From Sphingobacterium yanglingense (GTDB lineage Bacteria; Bacteroidota; Bacteroidia; Sphingobacteriales; Sphingobacteriaceae), in the NCBI RefSeq assembly GCF_004363245.1, contig NZ_SNYV01000014.1, forward strand, positions 372,001 to 436,000: 64,000 bases of DNA, written 5' to 3'. The translations under genes were made by a program, and so were the position numbers. Positions 56,765-64,000 of this stretch are shown piece by piece (the first letter of the stretch is position 1; each line of letters opens with the position of its first letter). Below the pieces are notes generated by a model. It had not been told where the DNA came from. It was given only the letters and a program-made list of their open reading frames with translations, and did no database searches.

Positions 56765-58789
56765 ATGAAAGGGATTTTCAGTTTTTTTGAAATATATTTC
56801 TTCCAACGTTGGGTAATGCGATGTCTTGTTTCCCTATTGTGCGGTCTACTTTATGCTAATGGGGCGTCAGCGCAAAAGCAGAGCGATATCGAACAGATGG
56901 CTATTGATGGTTATGCATTACGCTTTGCAGATACCACTGCAAGTGTTCGCACGCAGAACCAGGCACTTTTGTTGGCACAACAGAAAAACAGTCCCGCAGA
57001 TGAAGCTATATGTTATGCCTATTTAGCTATGACGAATAGACGATTGCTTCATCTAAAGGAGTTTACAGATTATGCCGAGAGGTCTTTTGAAATAGCGGGT
57101 AGAATCAATAACCGCCGGGCTACCGCATACGCCAATTGGGCGATGGGCTTGCAGCGTTCTTACATCGATGACAAGGCGGGAGCTATAGAATATATGTTGA
57201 AGGCGTATAATTTATTTACAACGTTGGATGAATATGCCTACTGTGCCAAAATAGGGGCAGATGTATCGTATCTATTTAGCCCCAGTTCTAATGCTAATGT
57301 TCATAAATATGCGGATGAAGCGCTTCGCTTTGCGGAAAAATCTGCAGATTCAGAGAGCATCCTACATGCCCGGCTGGCAGTGGGGAGTTACCTGCTGGAC
57401 AGCGCAGCTACAGGAAATCCGGCACAATGGCAGAAAGCAGTTTCCTTTTTTAAAGAAACAATCTGGCAGGCCGAACAGGTAGAAAGCGCCATAGTCAGCA
57501 AGAGTAATATCGGAATCGCTCATATCAATCTTGCCGTACTTTATATGAATGGTCCTAAGCCTATAGATGAATCTGCGTTCCTTGCCAACCTTGAGAAAGC
57601 CACGCAGATAGGGATGCACTATAACTTACGCAATATCTATCGCAGTTCCTTGGGACTGAGGGGGCAATTCTTTTTTCAAAAAGGGAACTTTAGGACTGCC
57701 GAAAGTCTCTTTAAAGAAGGGATTGCATATCAACAGACGATGCCTTATAAGGATAACGATTTATTGGCTACATTCTTTGGCTGTCTAAAGGAACTCGCTG
57801 CAGCCGAAAAGGACTATGTTTCCTACCACGAGTATGATACCTATTTCAATAAGTATAATAAGCTAAAATATGACGAAGCGACGCAAAAAATAATGCAAAA
57901 TGCAGATGCGAGATTCGAGTCCGAAAAAAAGCAAGCGCTGATTGAGCAGTTAGAAAAAGAAAACAGCTTAGAAAAAAAAAATAAATTTCTAGGCTATGGT
58001 ATCTCATCTGTCCTGTTGATCGGCTTAGTATTCATGTATCGTTCTTATTATTATAGACAGCGGTATTATCAGAACCGGGAAGATATATTGCAACAGCAAC
58101 AGACCAATAGTGAATTGAAAGTTCAATTGATGGAAAAGGAATCGTTGGAAGCATTGGCGGAAAAACTGTCTCTCGAACGGAGGTTGCTTCAGTCGCAGAT
58201 GGACCCTCATTTTATCTTCAACCTATTAGGCAATATCCAAAGTATGATTCTCCAAAATGACCGCGTTACCTCTGTGTCTTATCTAGGCAAATTCGCCAAA
58301 TTGACCAGGCAGGTGCTGGAGCAGTCGCGTATGGAACATATCTTACTCGAGGAAGAGATACGGACCTTAAAAAACTATATAGACCTGCAACAATTACGTC
58401 TTAATGCTAGTTTTGACTATAATATTCATGTAGACGAAACAATTTCAACAGACATCAGTATACCACCGTTGTTGTTACAGCCCTTTGTCGAAAATGCGAT
58501 TGAACATGGTTTAAAACCATTGGCAGAAATACGCCGGGGACTATTGGAAATACAATTCCATCTGGACACAGCGCATGATATCTTAGAGTGCACAATTACC
58601 GATAATGGTATAGGGCTTGAAGAGTCAAAGGGCAATAAGGTCAATGTATCACACAACTCTCTATCCACAGGAATAACAAATGAGCGGCTTGCTTTGATGT
58701 ATCCCAACAATCCGTTCGTTCGCCTCGAAGTGCGTGATCGGGAAGAAGGATTCGGTTGTGTCGTGTATTTAGCAATTCCTATAATCTAA
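56765..58789 (+). CDS. TPR-containing sensor histidine kinase (LytS/His_kinase type)
   Basis: Membrane sensor of 674 residues. After a signal peptide-like start (WVMRCLVSLLCGLLYANGASAQ) comes a periplasmic TPR-type helical domain (about 40-395), a TM helix (LGYGISSVLLIGLVFMYRSYYY, about 412-433), a coiled coil, and the His_kinase domain with MDPHFIFNLLGNIQSMI (His482). The HATPase domain has LLLQPFVENAIEHGLKP, TDNGIG and STGITNERLALMYP. The response regulator gene starts 5 bp later. Confidence 0.94.
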   Translation: MKGIFSFFEIYFFQRWVMRCLVSLLCGLLYANGASAQKQSDIEQMAIDGYALRFADTTASVRTQNQALLLAQQKNSPADEAICYAYLAMTNRRLLHLKEFTDYAERSFEIAGRINNRRATAYANWAMGLQRSYIDDKAGAIEYMLKAYNLFTTLDEYAYCAKIGADVSYLFSPSSNANVHKYADEALRFAEKSADSESILHARLAVGSYLLDSAATGNPAQWQKAVSFFKETIWQAEQVESAIVSKSNIGIAHINLAVLYMNGPKPIDESAFLANLEKATQIGMHYNLRNIYRSSLGLRGQFFFQKGNFRTAESLFKEGIAYQQTMPYKDNDLLATFFGCLKELAAAEKDYVSYHEYDTYFNKYNKLKYDEATQKIMQNADARFESEKKQALIEQLEKENSLEKKNKFLGYGISSVLLIGLVFMYRSYYYRQRYYQNREDILQQQQTNSELKVQLMEKESLEALAEKLSLERRLLQSQMDPHFIFNLLGNIQSMILQNDRVTSVSYLGKFAKLTRQVLEQSRMEHILLEEEIRTLKNYIDLQQLRLNASFDYNIHVDETISTDISIPPLLLQPFVENAIEHGLKPLAEIRRGLLEIQFHLDTAHDILECTITDNGIGLEESKGNKVNVSHNSLSTGITNERLALMYPNNPFVRLEVRDREEGFGCVVYLAIPII

Positions 58790-58794
58790 TTATA

Positions 58795-59532
58795 ATGTAC
58801 AGAACTATTATCATAGAAGATGAATACCATTTGCGTGAAGCCTTGTCTATATTATTGGAAATGGTGGCTCCCGAGAAGATTCAGGTTATAGGTTATGCCG
58901 AAAATACAGAAGATGCGGTAAGAATTATAGACCGACTCAAACCCGATTTGGTGTTTATGGATATTATGTTACAGCGCGGCACGGGGTTCGATGTGCTCCA
59001 GCAGATTTCTTATAAAGAGTTTCAACTGATTTTTACCACAGCTTATGAGGAGCACGCCATAAGGGCTTTTAAGTTTAATGCGTTAGATTATTTATTAAAA
59101 CCTATTGATACCGAAGAGCTTCAGGAAGCCGTTGGGCGACTTCCAGAATCCAAACCTTCAGCCTCATTACAGACACAGATACAGGGACTGGCTGTAGACT
59201 ATAATAAAATGCCGGATCGAATAATTTTGCCGACCCAAGAAGCGATGCATGTCGTCAAGGTAGACCAAATTGTACGATGTGAGACATCGGGTTCCTACAC
59301 CACGTTTATGTTGGTGGACGGAAAGAAGATTATTGTTTCCAAATCCCTGAAACACTATGAGGAAATTCTGGTTTTACCTCATTTTATGCGTATACATCAG
59401 TCACATTTAATCAACCTACAGTATGTCCTGAGCTATTCCAGAGAAGGAATTGTGCAGATGCAGGATAAGGCCTCCATTCCGATATCACGAGCTAATAAAG
59501 AAGCCTTTTTTAAACAGATGAAACCATCGTAG
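58795..59532 (+). CDS. LytTR-family response regulator
   Basis: Cytosolic regulator of 245 residues. The receiver domain (1-120) starts MYRTIIIEDEYHLREALSILLE with the phosphoacceptor Asp56 in LVFMDIML and a conserved Lys in DYLLKPI. The LytTR DNA-binding domain (about 150-243) includes RILPTQEAMHVV-like strands and FMRIHQSHLINLQYVLSYSREGIVQMQDKASIPISRANKEAF. ATG 58795 is used, since the frame upstream overlaps the kinase. It is the partner of the preceding histidine kinase; target genes are not evident. Confidence 0.94.
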   Translation: MYRTIIIEDEYHLREALSILLEMVAPEKIQVIGYAENTEDAVRIIDRLKPDLVFMDIMLQRGTGFDVLQQISYKEFQLIFTTAYEEHAIRAFKFNALDYLLKPIDTEELQEAVGRLPESKPSASLQTQIQGLAVDYNKMPDRIILPTQEAMHVVKVDQIVRCETSGSYTTFMLVDGKKIIVSKSLKHYEEILVLPHFMRIHQSHLINLQYVLSYSREGIVQMQDKASIPISRANKEAFFKQMKPS

Positions 59533-59660
59533 CATTTTTTGATTGTACCAGCCTTTACAAAGTCGAAAGCGGCAACTGCAAAGCTAAAGCCACCGTATAC
59601 ACATCGGCTGTTGTCAAGAAGAAGGGGATGGTTTAGATTTGGTTAAAAATTAGTTTAATC

Positions 59661-59990
59661 ATGAGCAACAAAACGCTTTCTATCTTAAGTTATGTAACTA
59701 TTATCGGTTGGATTATCGCCTATGTCAAAAGCAAGGATATACAACCTAAAAGTGACCTGGTCAGTTATCATCTTCGGCAAGGACTAGGTTTCTTTATCTT
59801 ATCTTTGGTGGTCAATGTAGCACTGTCCATCATTGTGACTATTATTCCTACACTTGCCTTTTTGAATTATGTCGGAATCCTCCTTTTTATTCTTTGGGTT
59901 TTCGGCATAATTAACGCTGTAAACGAACAGAAAAAGCCTATTCCCGTTATAGGTGCGGCTTTCGAAAATAAGTTTGCCTTTTTGGGGTAA
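59661..59990 (+). CDS. DUF4870 family membrane protein
   Basis: Small protein of 109 residues with hydrophobic segments at about 5-22, 48-72 and 76-92 (ILSYVTIIGWIIAYV, GFFILSLVVNVALSIIVTIIPTLAFL, YVGILLFILWVFGII). The SYHLRQGLGFFIL motif and the ending EQKKPIPVIGAAFENKFAFLG match DUF4870, a widespread family of unknown function. It stands alone between the LytTR regulator and a phosphoesterase gene. Confidence 0.82.
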   Translation: MSNKTLSILSYVTIIGWIIAYVKSKDIQPKSDLVSYHLRQGLGFFILSLVVNVALSIIVTIIPTLAFLNYVGILLFILWVFGIINAVNEQKKPIPVIGAAFENKFAFLG

Positions 59991-60010
59991 GAAAGGGCCC
60001 CGAGTTAAAT

Positions 60011-60037
60011 ACAGTTCGGATCCTATGCCCGAACTGT
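60011..60037 (+). terminator. Hairpin after the DUF4870 gene
   Basis: ACAGTTCGG pairs with CCGAACTGT around a 9-nt loop, 21 bp past the DUF4870 stop. The following sequence (TCAATTAT) has only a weak T-run. Confidence 0.5.
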
Positions 60038-60092
60038 TCAATTATACCACATATTTGTCTAAAAGTACTTTCAATAGGGGAGCAGGATTCGG

Positions 60093-60100
60093 TATCTTTG
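60093..60100 (+). promoter_or_regulatory. Candidate -7 box of the phosphoesterase gene
   Basis: TATCTTTG matches TAnnTTTG exactly and is followed by TCCGCAAC, 20 bp before the start codon. No convincing -33 TTG is visible. Confidence 0.5.
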
Positions 60101-60120
60101 TCCGCAACAAATAGAATCGG

Positions 60121-60855
60121 ATGAAATCAGTACAGATAGCCATAGTCAGTGATATCCACGCCAATCTTATTGCATTGGAACATGTTTTAGCAGATATTGA
60201 TAATAGAGGAATAAGCCAAATTTATTGCCTAGGAGATTTGGTTGACTTTGCTCCATGGGGCAATGAGGTAATCTCGCTGGTCAAAAAAAGAGGCATCCCC
60301 TGCTTATTGGGCAACCATGATGAACGCATCGCTTATGATATAGCGGTATTTCCGTTGGAGCACCATGATGCAATCGAAACTGCAAATAGGGACAAAGCTA
60401 TTGCCCATTCGAAACAAACTATCTACTCCGATAACAAAGAGTGGTTGGGTGATCTACCTTTTAGCCTTACACTCACGTTTAGGATAGATGGATTTTTTAA
60501 ACGAGTTTTACTTGTTCATGCGACACCTATCAGTAACGAACATTATATTTTCGAAAAAGACAATAAGCAATCTATAGCATCAGATTTAATAAATGGAGAC
60601 ATTGATGCAATCGTAATGGGGCATACCCATTACTCCTATATCCAAAAAGAGTCTGATGTACTTTTTGTGAATTGCGGTTCTGTGGGAAGGAGCAAAGAAG
60701 TTGATAGAAAGGCATCATACTCCATTTTAACGATTTCGGCAAGGGATGTAGAAGCTGAGATAATAAAGGTCGACTACCCCATCAGCGAGGTGGCGCAGGC
60801 TATATACCAAAGCGAAATCCCTGATTTTTATGCTGATTTCCTATTACAGTCTTGA
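60121..60855 (+). CDS. Calcineurin-like metallophosphoesterase
   Basis: Dinuclear-metal phosphoesterase of 244 residues. Motifs in order are IVSDIHANLIALEHVLADI (DxH), YCLGDLVDFAPWG (GDxxD), CLLGNHDERIAY (GNHD), LLVHATP (H) and VMGHTHYSYI (GHxH). Size and spacing fit the YfcE/MJ0936-type small phosphodiesterases. The natural substrate cannot be read from sequence. The 3' end overlaps the convergent AI-2E-type gene by 12 bp. Confidence 0.93.
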   Translation: MKSVQIAIVSDIHANLIALEHVLADIDNRGISQIYCLGDLVDFAPWGNEVISLVKKRGIPCLLGNHDERIAYDIAVFPLEHHDAIETANRDKAIAHSKQTIYSDNKEWLGDLPFSLTLTFRIDGFFKRVLLVHATPISNEHYIFEKDNKQSIASDLINGDIDAIVMGHTHYSYIQKESDVLFVNCGSVGRSKEVDRKASYSILTISARDVEAEIIKVDYPISEVAQAIYQSEIPDFYADFLLQS

Positions 60856-61953
60856 GTTTCTTTCACAGATTTCCTTTTTAAGCTTCATGTAGCTATCCTT
60901 ATCATCATCTTCGCCTAGGAGAAATCCCCAAGGTTTTAGTTCGAAGATACGGTCAAAGACAATCTTACAGATGGCAAGGATAGGAATGGCCAAAAACATC
61001 CCGGAGATTCCCCATAGTAATTCGCCAAAGAAGATAGCCATCATAGCGACCATAGAGTTTACCTGTACCTTAGAGCCAACGATTTTAGGGACAACAAAAT
61101 TGCTATCTATAAAATGGATCACAACCAACGCTATTAAAACTAAGATAACATGCATGAAGGAAGACGTTGCAAAGGTAATCAAGGCAATAATCAACATCGA
61201 TAAGAATATCCCTACGTAGGGGAGTACGTTAAAGAAACCGGTGAATATGGCTAGCATGAGGCTATATTTTACGCCAATCGCTGTAAGTGCGATGAAGGTC
61301 ATTGTCGCTACGATAATCATTTGTAGAAATAAACCGATGAGGTAACGTTTTACAACATATTGTACTTGGGATACGATGTCCAGGACAATATTGTGATGTT
61401 GGTCTTTGTTGAGAAGGAGAAGAAAACGGACGATATGCCGACGATACACCAAAATAAAAAACGTGTATAAAAAGGTAAAGACCAGTAAGATAAATGTGGA
61501 TGACATGGAGAGTAGCGCAACGCCCAATATGGCTGTTCCACGGCTCACCGACTTTGTCAAGGTGTCTGAGAGGTATTCCATCTGGTCGGAGTAATTAATA
61601 TGCAAATTTTGAGATATCCAATCCTGAAATACTTCCATACCCTGCACCACTTGCCGTTCAAAAGCTGGCCAATCCTCTTTTAGATTCGTCAACTGGGAGC
61701 CTAATAAAACGACAATCCCGATCAGTAGCGTGAAGAAAAGTAGCAAAGAGATAAGTGATGCAAGAATCCTAGGCATTTTTAATCTACGTTCCATCCAACC
61801 ACCTAGCGGAGTCAGCAAAAGAGCAAAAAGACTTCCAAGTATAAAAGGAACAATAATTACCTGACCTACACGTGCGATGTATACGATAGCAATGATGCTG
61901 ATTAATGTACAGGCTAGTTTAACGTAGAAGGGGAGAGCCAAAAATTTCGTCAT
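60844..61953 (-). CDS. AI-2E family permease
   Basis: Polytopic membrane protein of 369 residues with about eight TM helices and a helical periplasmic or cytosolic insert (LTNLKEDWPAFERQVVQGMEVFQDWISQNL). LYTFFILVYR, GFFNVLPYVGIFLSM and the VPKIVGSKVQVNSMVAMMAIFFGELLWGISGMFLAIP signature identify the AI-2E/TqsA/PerM family. Some homologues export AI-2 or other solutes, others act as Na+/H+ antiporters, so substrate is open. Convergent with the phosphoesterase gene, sharing its last 12 bp. Confidence 0.92.
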   Translation of the reverse strand: MTKFLALPFYVKLACTLISIIAIVYIARVGQVIIVPFILGSLFALLLTPLGGWMERRLKMPRILASLISLLLFFTLLIGIVVLLGSQLTNLKEDWPAFERQVVQGMEVFQDWISQNLHINYSDQMEYLSDTLTKSVSRGTAILGVALLSMSSTFILLVFTFLYTFFILVYRRHIVRFLLLLNKDQHHNIVLDIVSQVQYVVKRYLIGLFLQMIIVATMTFIALTAIGVKYSLMLAIFTGFFNVLPYVGIFLSMLIIALITFATSSFMHVILVLIALVVIHFIDSNFVVPKIVGSKVQVNSMVAMMAIFFGELLWGISGMFLAIPILAICKIVFDRIFELKPWGFLLGEDDDKDSYMKLKKEICERNSRL

Positions 61954-62108
61954 ATCCAGAATTTGAGTTTATAGCACAAATATTAAACCAATAAAAAGCT
62001 TAAATAAAAATCGTAAAATAATCCCACACTACAAATTTAGAGATCAAATTTGTAACCTACCCTTATAAGTTTATGAGATGATATACCGGAATGAAAAGAC
62101 AAAAAATG

Positions 62109-62116
62109 TATTTTTG
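62109..62116 (+). promoter_or_regulatory. Candidate -7 box of a GNAT gene
   Basis: TATTTTTG matches TAnnTTTG, 40 bp before the ATG at 62157. No -33 element is evident and the area is AT-rich. Confidence 0.35.
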
Positions 62117-62156
62117 TTGTCTATGTAAGCTATAAGGGATTGGTATTCCCGATATA

Positions 62157-62675
62157 ATGTCGCCAAAAATGAAGAGTATAGATACACCATATTTGCTAAA
62201 ACGTATATTACCGTCCGATTGGGAAGATTATAAAACAATTAGGTTGGAAGCGCTTCATACCAATCCAGATAAGTTTGGAAGTAGTTATCAGAAAGAGGTG
62301 GCTTATAGTGATGAGACTTGGCGCACGTTGTTGGAAAATGAAAGTAGCGCAATTTTTGGACTATATTACCAGGGTATTTTGGTGGGCTTGACCGGGGTGG
62401 CACTCTACAATGGAGATCATTCTAAGGCTATTTTGTTTTCCTCTTTTGTGAAGGAAGAGCATCGCGGAAAAGGTCTGTCTAAGTTGTTTTATGCAGAGCG
62501 AATTGCCTGGGCTAGGGGAAAAGGGTGTGTTGCTATTCTTGTGTCTCATCGTGCAGGAAACGAAGTTTCGAAAGCTGCAAATCAACGTTTCGGATTTCAA
62601 TATACACATTCCGAACAGGTACTTTGGCCAGATGGCGTGCAGGATGAGGAGTTGATGTACACACTAATATTATAA
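62157..62675 (+). CDS. GNAT-family N-acetyltransferase
   Basis: Acetyl-CoA-dependent acyltransferase of 172 residues. The N-terminal strand (YLLKRILPSDWEDYKTIRLEALHTNPDKFGSSY) is followed by the core LFSSFVKEEHRGKGLSKLFYAERIAWARGKGC, in which HRGKGLS is the R/QxxGxG/A acetyl-CoA loop, and SKAANQRFGFQYTHSEQVLW. The acceptor substrate is not deducible. It stands alone. Confidence 0.9.
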   Translation: MSPKMKSIDTPYLLKRILPSDWEDYKTIRLEALHTNPDKFGSSYQKEVAYSDETWRTLLENESSAIFGLYYQGILVGLTGVALYNGDHSKAILFSSFVKEEHRGKGLSKLFYAERIAWARGKGCVAILVSHRAGNEVSKAANQRFGFQYTHSEQVLWPDGVQDEELMYTLIL

Positions 62676-62704
62676 TCGGGTATGGGGAAAATATTTCCCA
62701 TTTG

Positions 62705-62737
62705 TTGATATCCCCAAGATAGAATTGTTTAGTTTTG
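62705..62737 (+). promoter_or_regulatory. Candidate promoter of the lipoprotein gene
   Basis: TTG (62705-62707), a 22-bp spacer and TAGTTTTG (62730-62737), 21 bp before the start codon. The -7 box is exact; the spacer is three bases longer than at the tRNA genes. Confidence 0.5.
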
Positions 62738-62758
62738 TAGCTCTAAATAATCACATAT

Positions 62759-63292
62759 ATGAAGCAATTCCGTTTTTTTATTTTCGCATTAACCACTTTG
62801 TTTTTTGTAGCCTGCCAGTCAGCAAGCCCTGATAAGTTTTTTGGACTGGTTGTACTGAACACCAATCTTATTGCTGATTTTGATCCCGCTACATTTGGAA
62901 AACGTCTGGAACAAGAGACCGTCGAATTTCCAGATGTGCCTGCTAGTAAAAAGAATGGCGATGAAGCCCAGCAAATTGTGGCAATGAAGATTCTATCTGT
63001 TGAAAAAGCGATCAAGGACATTCAAGCGCTAAACGTATCAGACGAAGATGCTAAAGTGTTAAGAGAGCAATCTGTCAAGTTGTTTGAAGCAGTATTACCG
63101 GTATACAAAAATGAGTATACAGCATATGCTAAGCTTTGCGACACAAAAGCTCCCGACGAAGAGAAGCAAGTCGTACTTCAGAAAATTGAGAAAGATTATG
63201 CACCCAATGTAGATCAGTTATTTGAAGGTGTATATACCCTAGGGAAACAATTCGCCGAAAAACACAATCTAAATGTCAAATGGGGGTACTAA
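62759..63292 (+). CDS. Uncharacterised lipoprotein
   Basis: Predicted lipoprotein of 177 residues. The N-terminus (QFRFFIFALTTLFFVAC) ends in a lipobox with Cys19, followed by QSASPDKFF. The rest is soluble and mostly helical, with repeated acidic/lysine heptad-like runs (NVSDEDAKVLREQSVKLFEAVLPVYKNEYTAYAKL), suggesting a helical bundle. I recognise no named family. It is monocistronic by appearance, with a bidirectional terminator after it (63317-63357). Confidence 0.8.
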   Translation: MKQFRFFIFALTTLFFVACQSASPDKFFGLVVLNTNLIADFDPATFGKRLEQETVEFPDVPASKKNGDEAQQIVAMKILSVEKAIKDIQALNVSDEDAKVLREQSVKLFEAVLPVYKNEYTAYAKLCDTKAPDEEKQVVLQKIEKDYAPNVDQLFEGVYTLGKQFAEKHNLNVKWGY

Positions 63293-63316
63293 AATAAAGC
63301 GTCCTAATCCAGATTC

Positions 63317-63357
63317 AACTAAGCCACTAAATCATCCTTTAGTGGCTTAGTTTTTTT
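63317..63357. terminator. Bidirectional terminator between convergent genes
   Basis: AACTAAGCCACTAAA pairs perfectly with TTTAGTGGCTTAGTT around a 6-nt loop, followed by TTTTT. It overlaps the 3' end of the downstream minus-strand acetyltransferase gene (stop at 63339), so both genes probably end here. Confidence 0.8.
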
Positions 63358-63887
63358 GTGTTATAGGTAGATCGGTCTATAGCATACCAATGATGCGGTA
63401 CACCGTCAAGGTCAAAAGTCTCGACACGAACCAGACCGACCTTCTTGAGGATTTTATTAGAGCCATCATTATCGCAATCTGCCATAGCATAAACATTTTC
63501 CACTTCTAATTGGTCAAAGGCATAGGCTAGAGAGGCCCAAGCTGCTTCTGTTGCAATCCCTTTGCCCCAGTATCTTTTGACTAATCGATAACCTAAATCG
63601 TAATATTCAATATGATTGTTAGTCTCTTCTGTCACGAACTTTAGGCCGGCCCAACCTATAAAATCATTAGTAGCTTTGTCAATAATGGCCCATCTGCCGA
63701 TTCCATTGTCAATGTACTGCTGCCTGATAAAATTGATCACTTCAACGATTTGATCTTTGCTTTTTACAGGCGTATTTCCAAGGTAACGGTGTACTTCAGG
63801 ATCCGAATCCAGTTCGAAAAAACCTTCTATATCTGTAGGTAGTATTTCTCTCAAGATTAAGCGTTCCGTTTCTGCGAATATTTTCAT
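63339..63887 (-). CDS. RimJ/RimL-type GNAT acetyltransferase
   Basis: Protein of 182 residues starting KIFAETERLILREILPTDIEGFFELDSDPEVHRYLG, the standard opening of the ribosomal-protein-alanine acetyltransferase group. The acetyl-CoA loop is RYWGKGIATEAAWASLAYAFDQL, and DNDGSNKILKKVGLVRVETF follows. It could modify an N-terminal residue of a protein or a small amine. Nothing was recognised in 63888-64000 upstream. Confidence 0.9.
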   Translation of the reverse strand: MKIFAETERLILREILPTDIEGFFELDSDPEVHRYLGNTPVKSKDQIVEVINFIRQQYIDNGIGRWAIIDKATNDFIGWAGLKFVTEETNNHIEYYDLGYRLVKRYWGKGIATEAAWASLAYAFDQLEVENVYAMADCDNDGSNKILKKVGLVRVETFDLDGVPHHWYAIDRSTYNTKKLSH

Positions 63888-64000
63888 ACTTCTTCTTTTT
63901 GTAAATCTACATAAAAACTAAGGTGAAACCGCGGAATCTTATCAACGAAGAAAATCAGTATACCAATGTCCTGATGATTTTATAATACGTTGTTGTGTTT

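Overview
The window looks like chromosomal DNA of a Bacteroidota bacterium, most likely Sphingobacteriaceae and close to Sphingobacterium. The evidence is a SusC/SusD pair driven by an ECF sigma/FecR pair, families largely confined to this phylum (DUF4294, DUF3098, DUF5606, the fused SpmAB-type protein), a bacillithiol deacetylase (BshB1), moderate to low GC, and promoters of the phylum-specific type (TTG, 19 bp, TAnnTTTG) in front of the tRNA genes. Assignment to a genus is inference.

Layout. 1-7298 (minus strand): mgsA (cut by the window edge), SpmAB-like membrane protein, pabB, purA, a Fur-family regulator and a bifunctional RelA/SpoT enzyme. 7446-9530 (plus): DUF4294 secreted protein, glutathione-peroxidase-like protein, bshB1. 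9545-13239 (minus): the cluster ftsX, DUF3098, uppP, truB, ribF. 13480-16557 (plus): leuS and a possible 41-codon gene. 16673-21275: DUF5606 protein, cyclophilin, radC, then a glycolytic operon pfkA, BadF-type kinase homologue, gapA. 21418-28520 (plus): Nudix-like regulator, then a four-gene efflux operon (TetR, TolC, membrane fusion protein, RND pump). 28720-30468: tRNA-Arg, adk, obg.

30554-32068 is the strangest part. It holds two identical tRNA-Lys(UUU) genes in a duplicated unit, followed by about 545 bp of a degenerate repeat with a strict 21-bp period and no convincing gene. After it comes a nutrient-uptake locus (32069-41654): ECF sigma factor, FecR anti-sigma factor, SusC transporter, SusD lipoprotein and a large zinc metalloprotease, which suggests a peptide or protein substrate.

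41779-45511 (minus) is a complete oxidative pentose-phosphate operon (gnd, zwf, pgl). 45851-48948 holds a YeiH-type transporter, a VOC protein, a threonine-aldolase-type enzyme and a possible SUKH-like protein. 49079-56528 (minus) is a poorly characterised run: the DUF2339/DUF3999 pair, a TPR protein, a DUF4375 protein, an unrecognised protein, and a small exported protein that may have the tail-tube (TssD/Hcp) fold. 56765-59532 (plus) is a LytS/LytTR-type two-component system. The rest holds DUF4870, a phosphoesterase, an AI-2E family permease, two GNAT acetyltransferases and a lipoprotein.

Most of the window is ordinary core genome. The best candidates for something undescribed are the 21-bp array beside the tRNA-Lys duplication, the putative operator within the pfkA promoter facing a degenerate Nudix regulator, and the exported tube-like protein with its unknown neighbours. 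All calls are by reading the sequence; no database search was possible.
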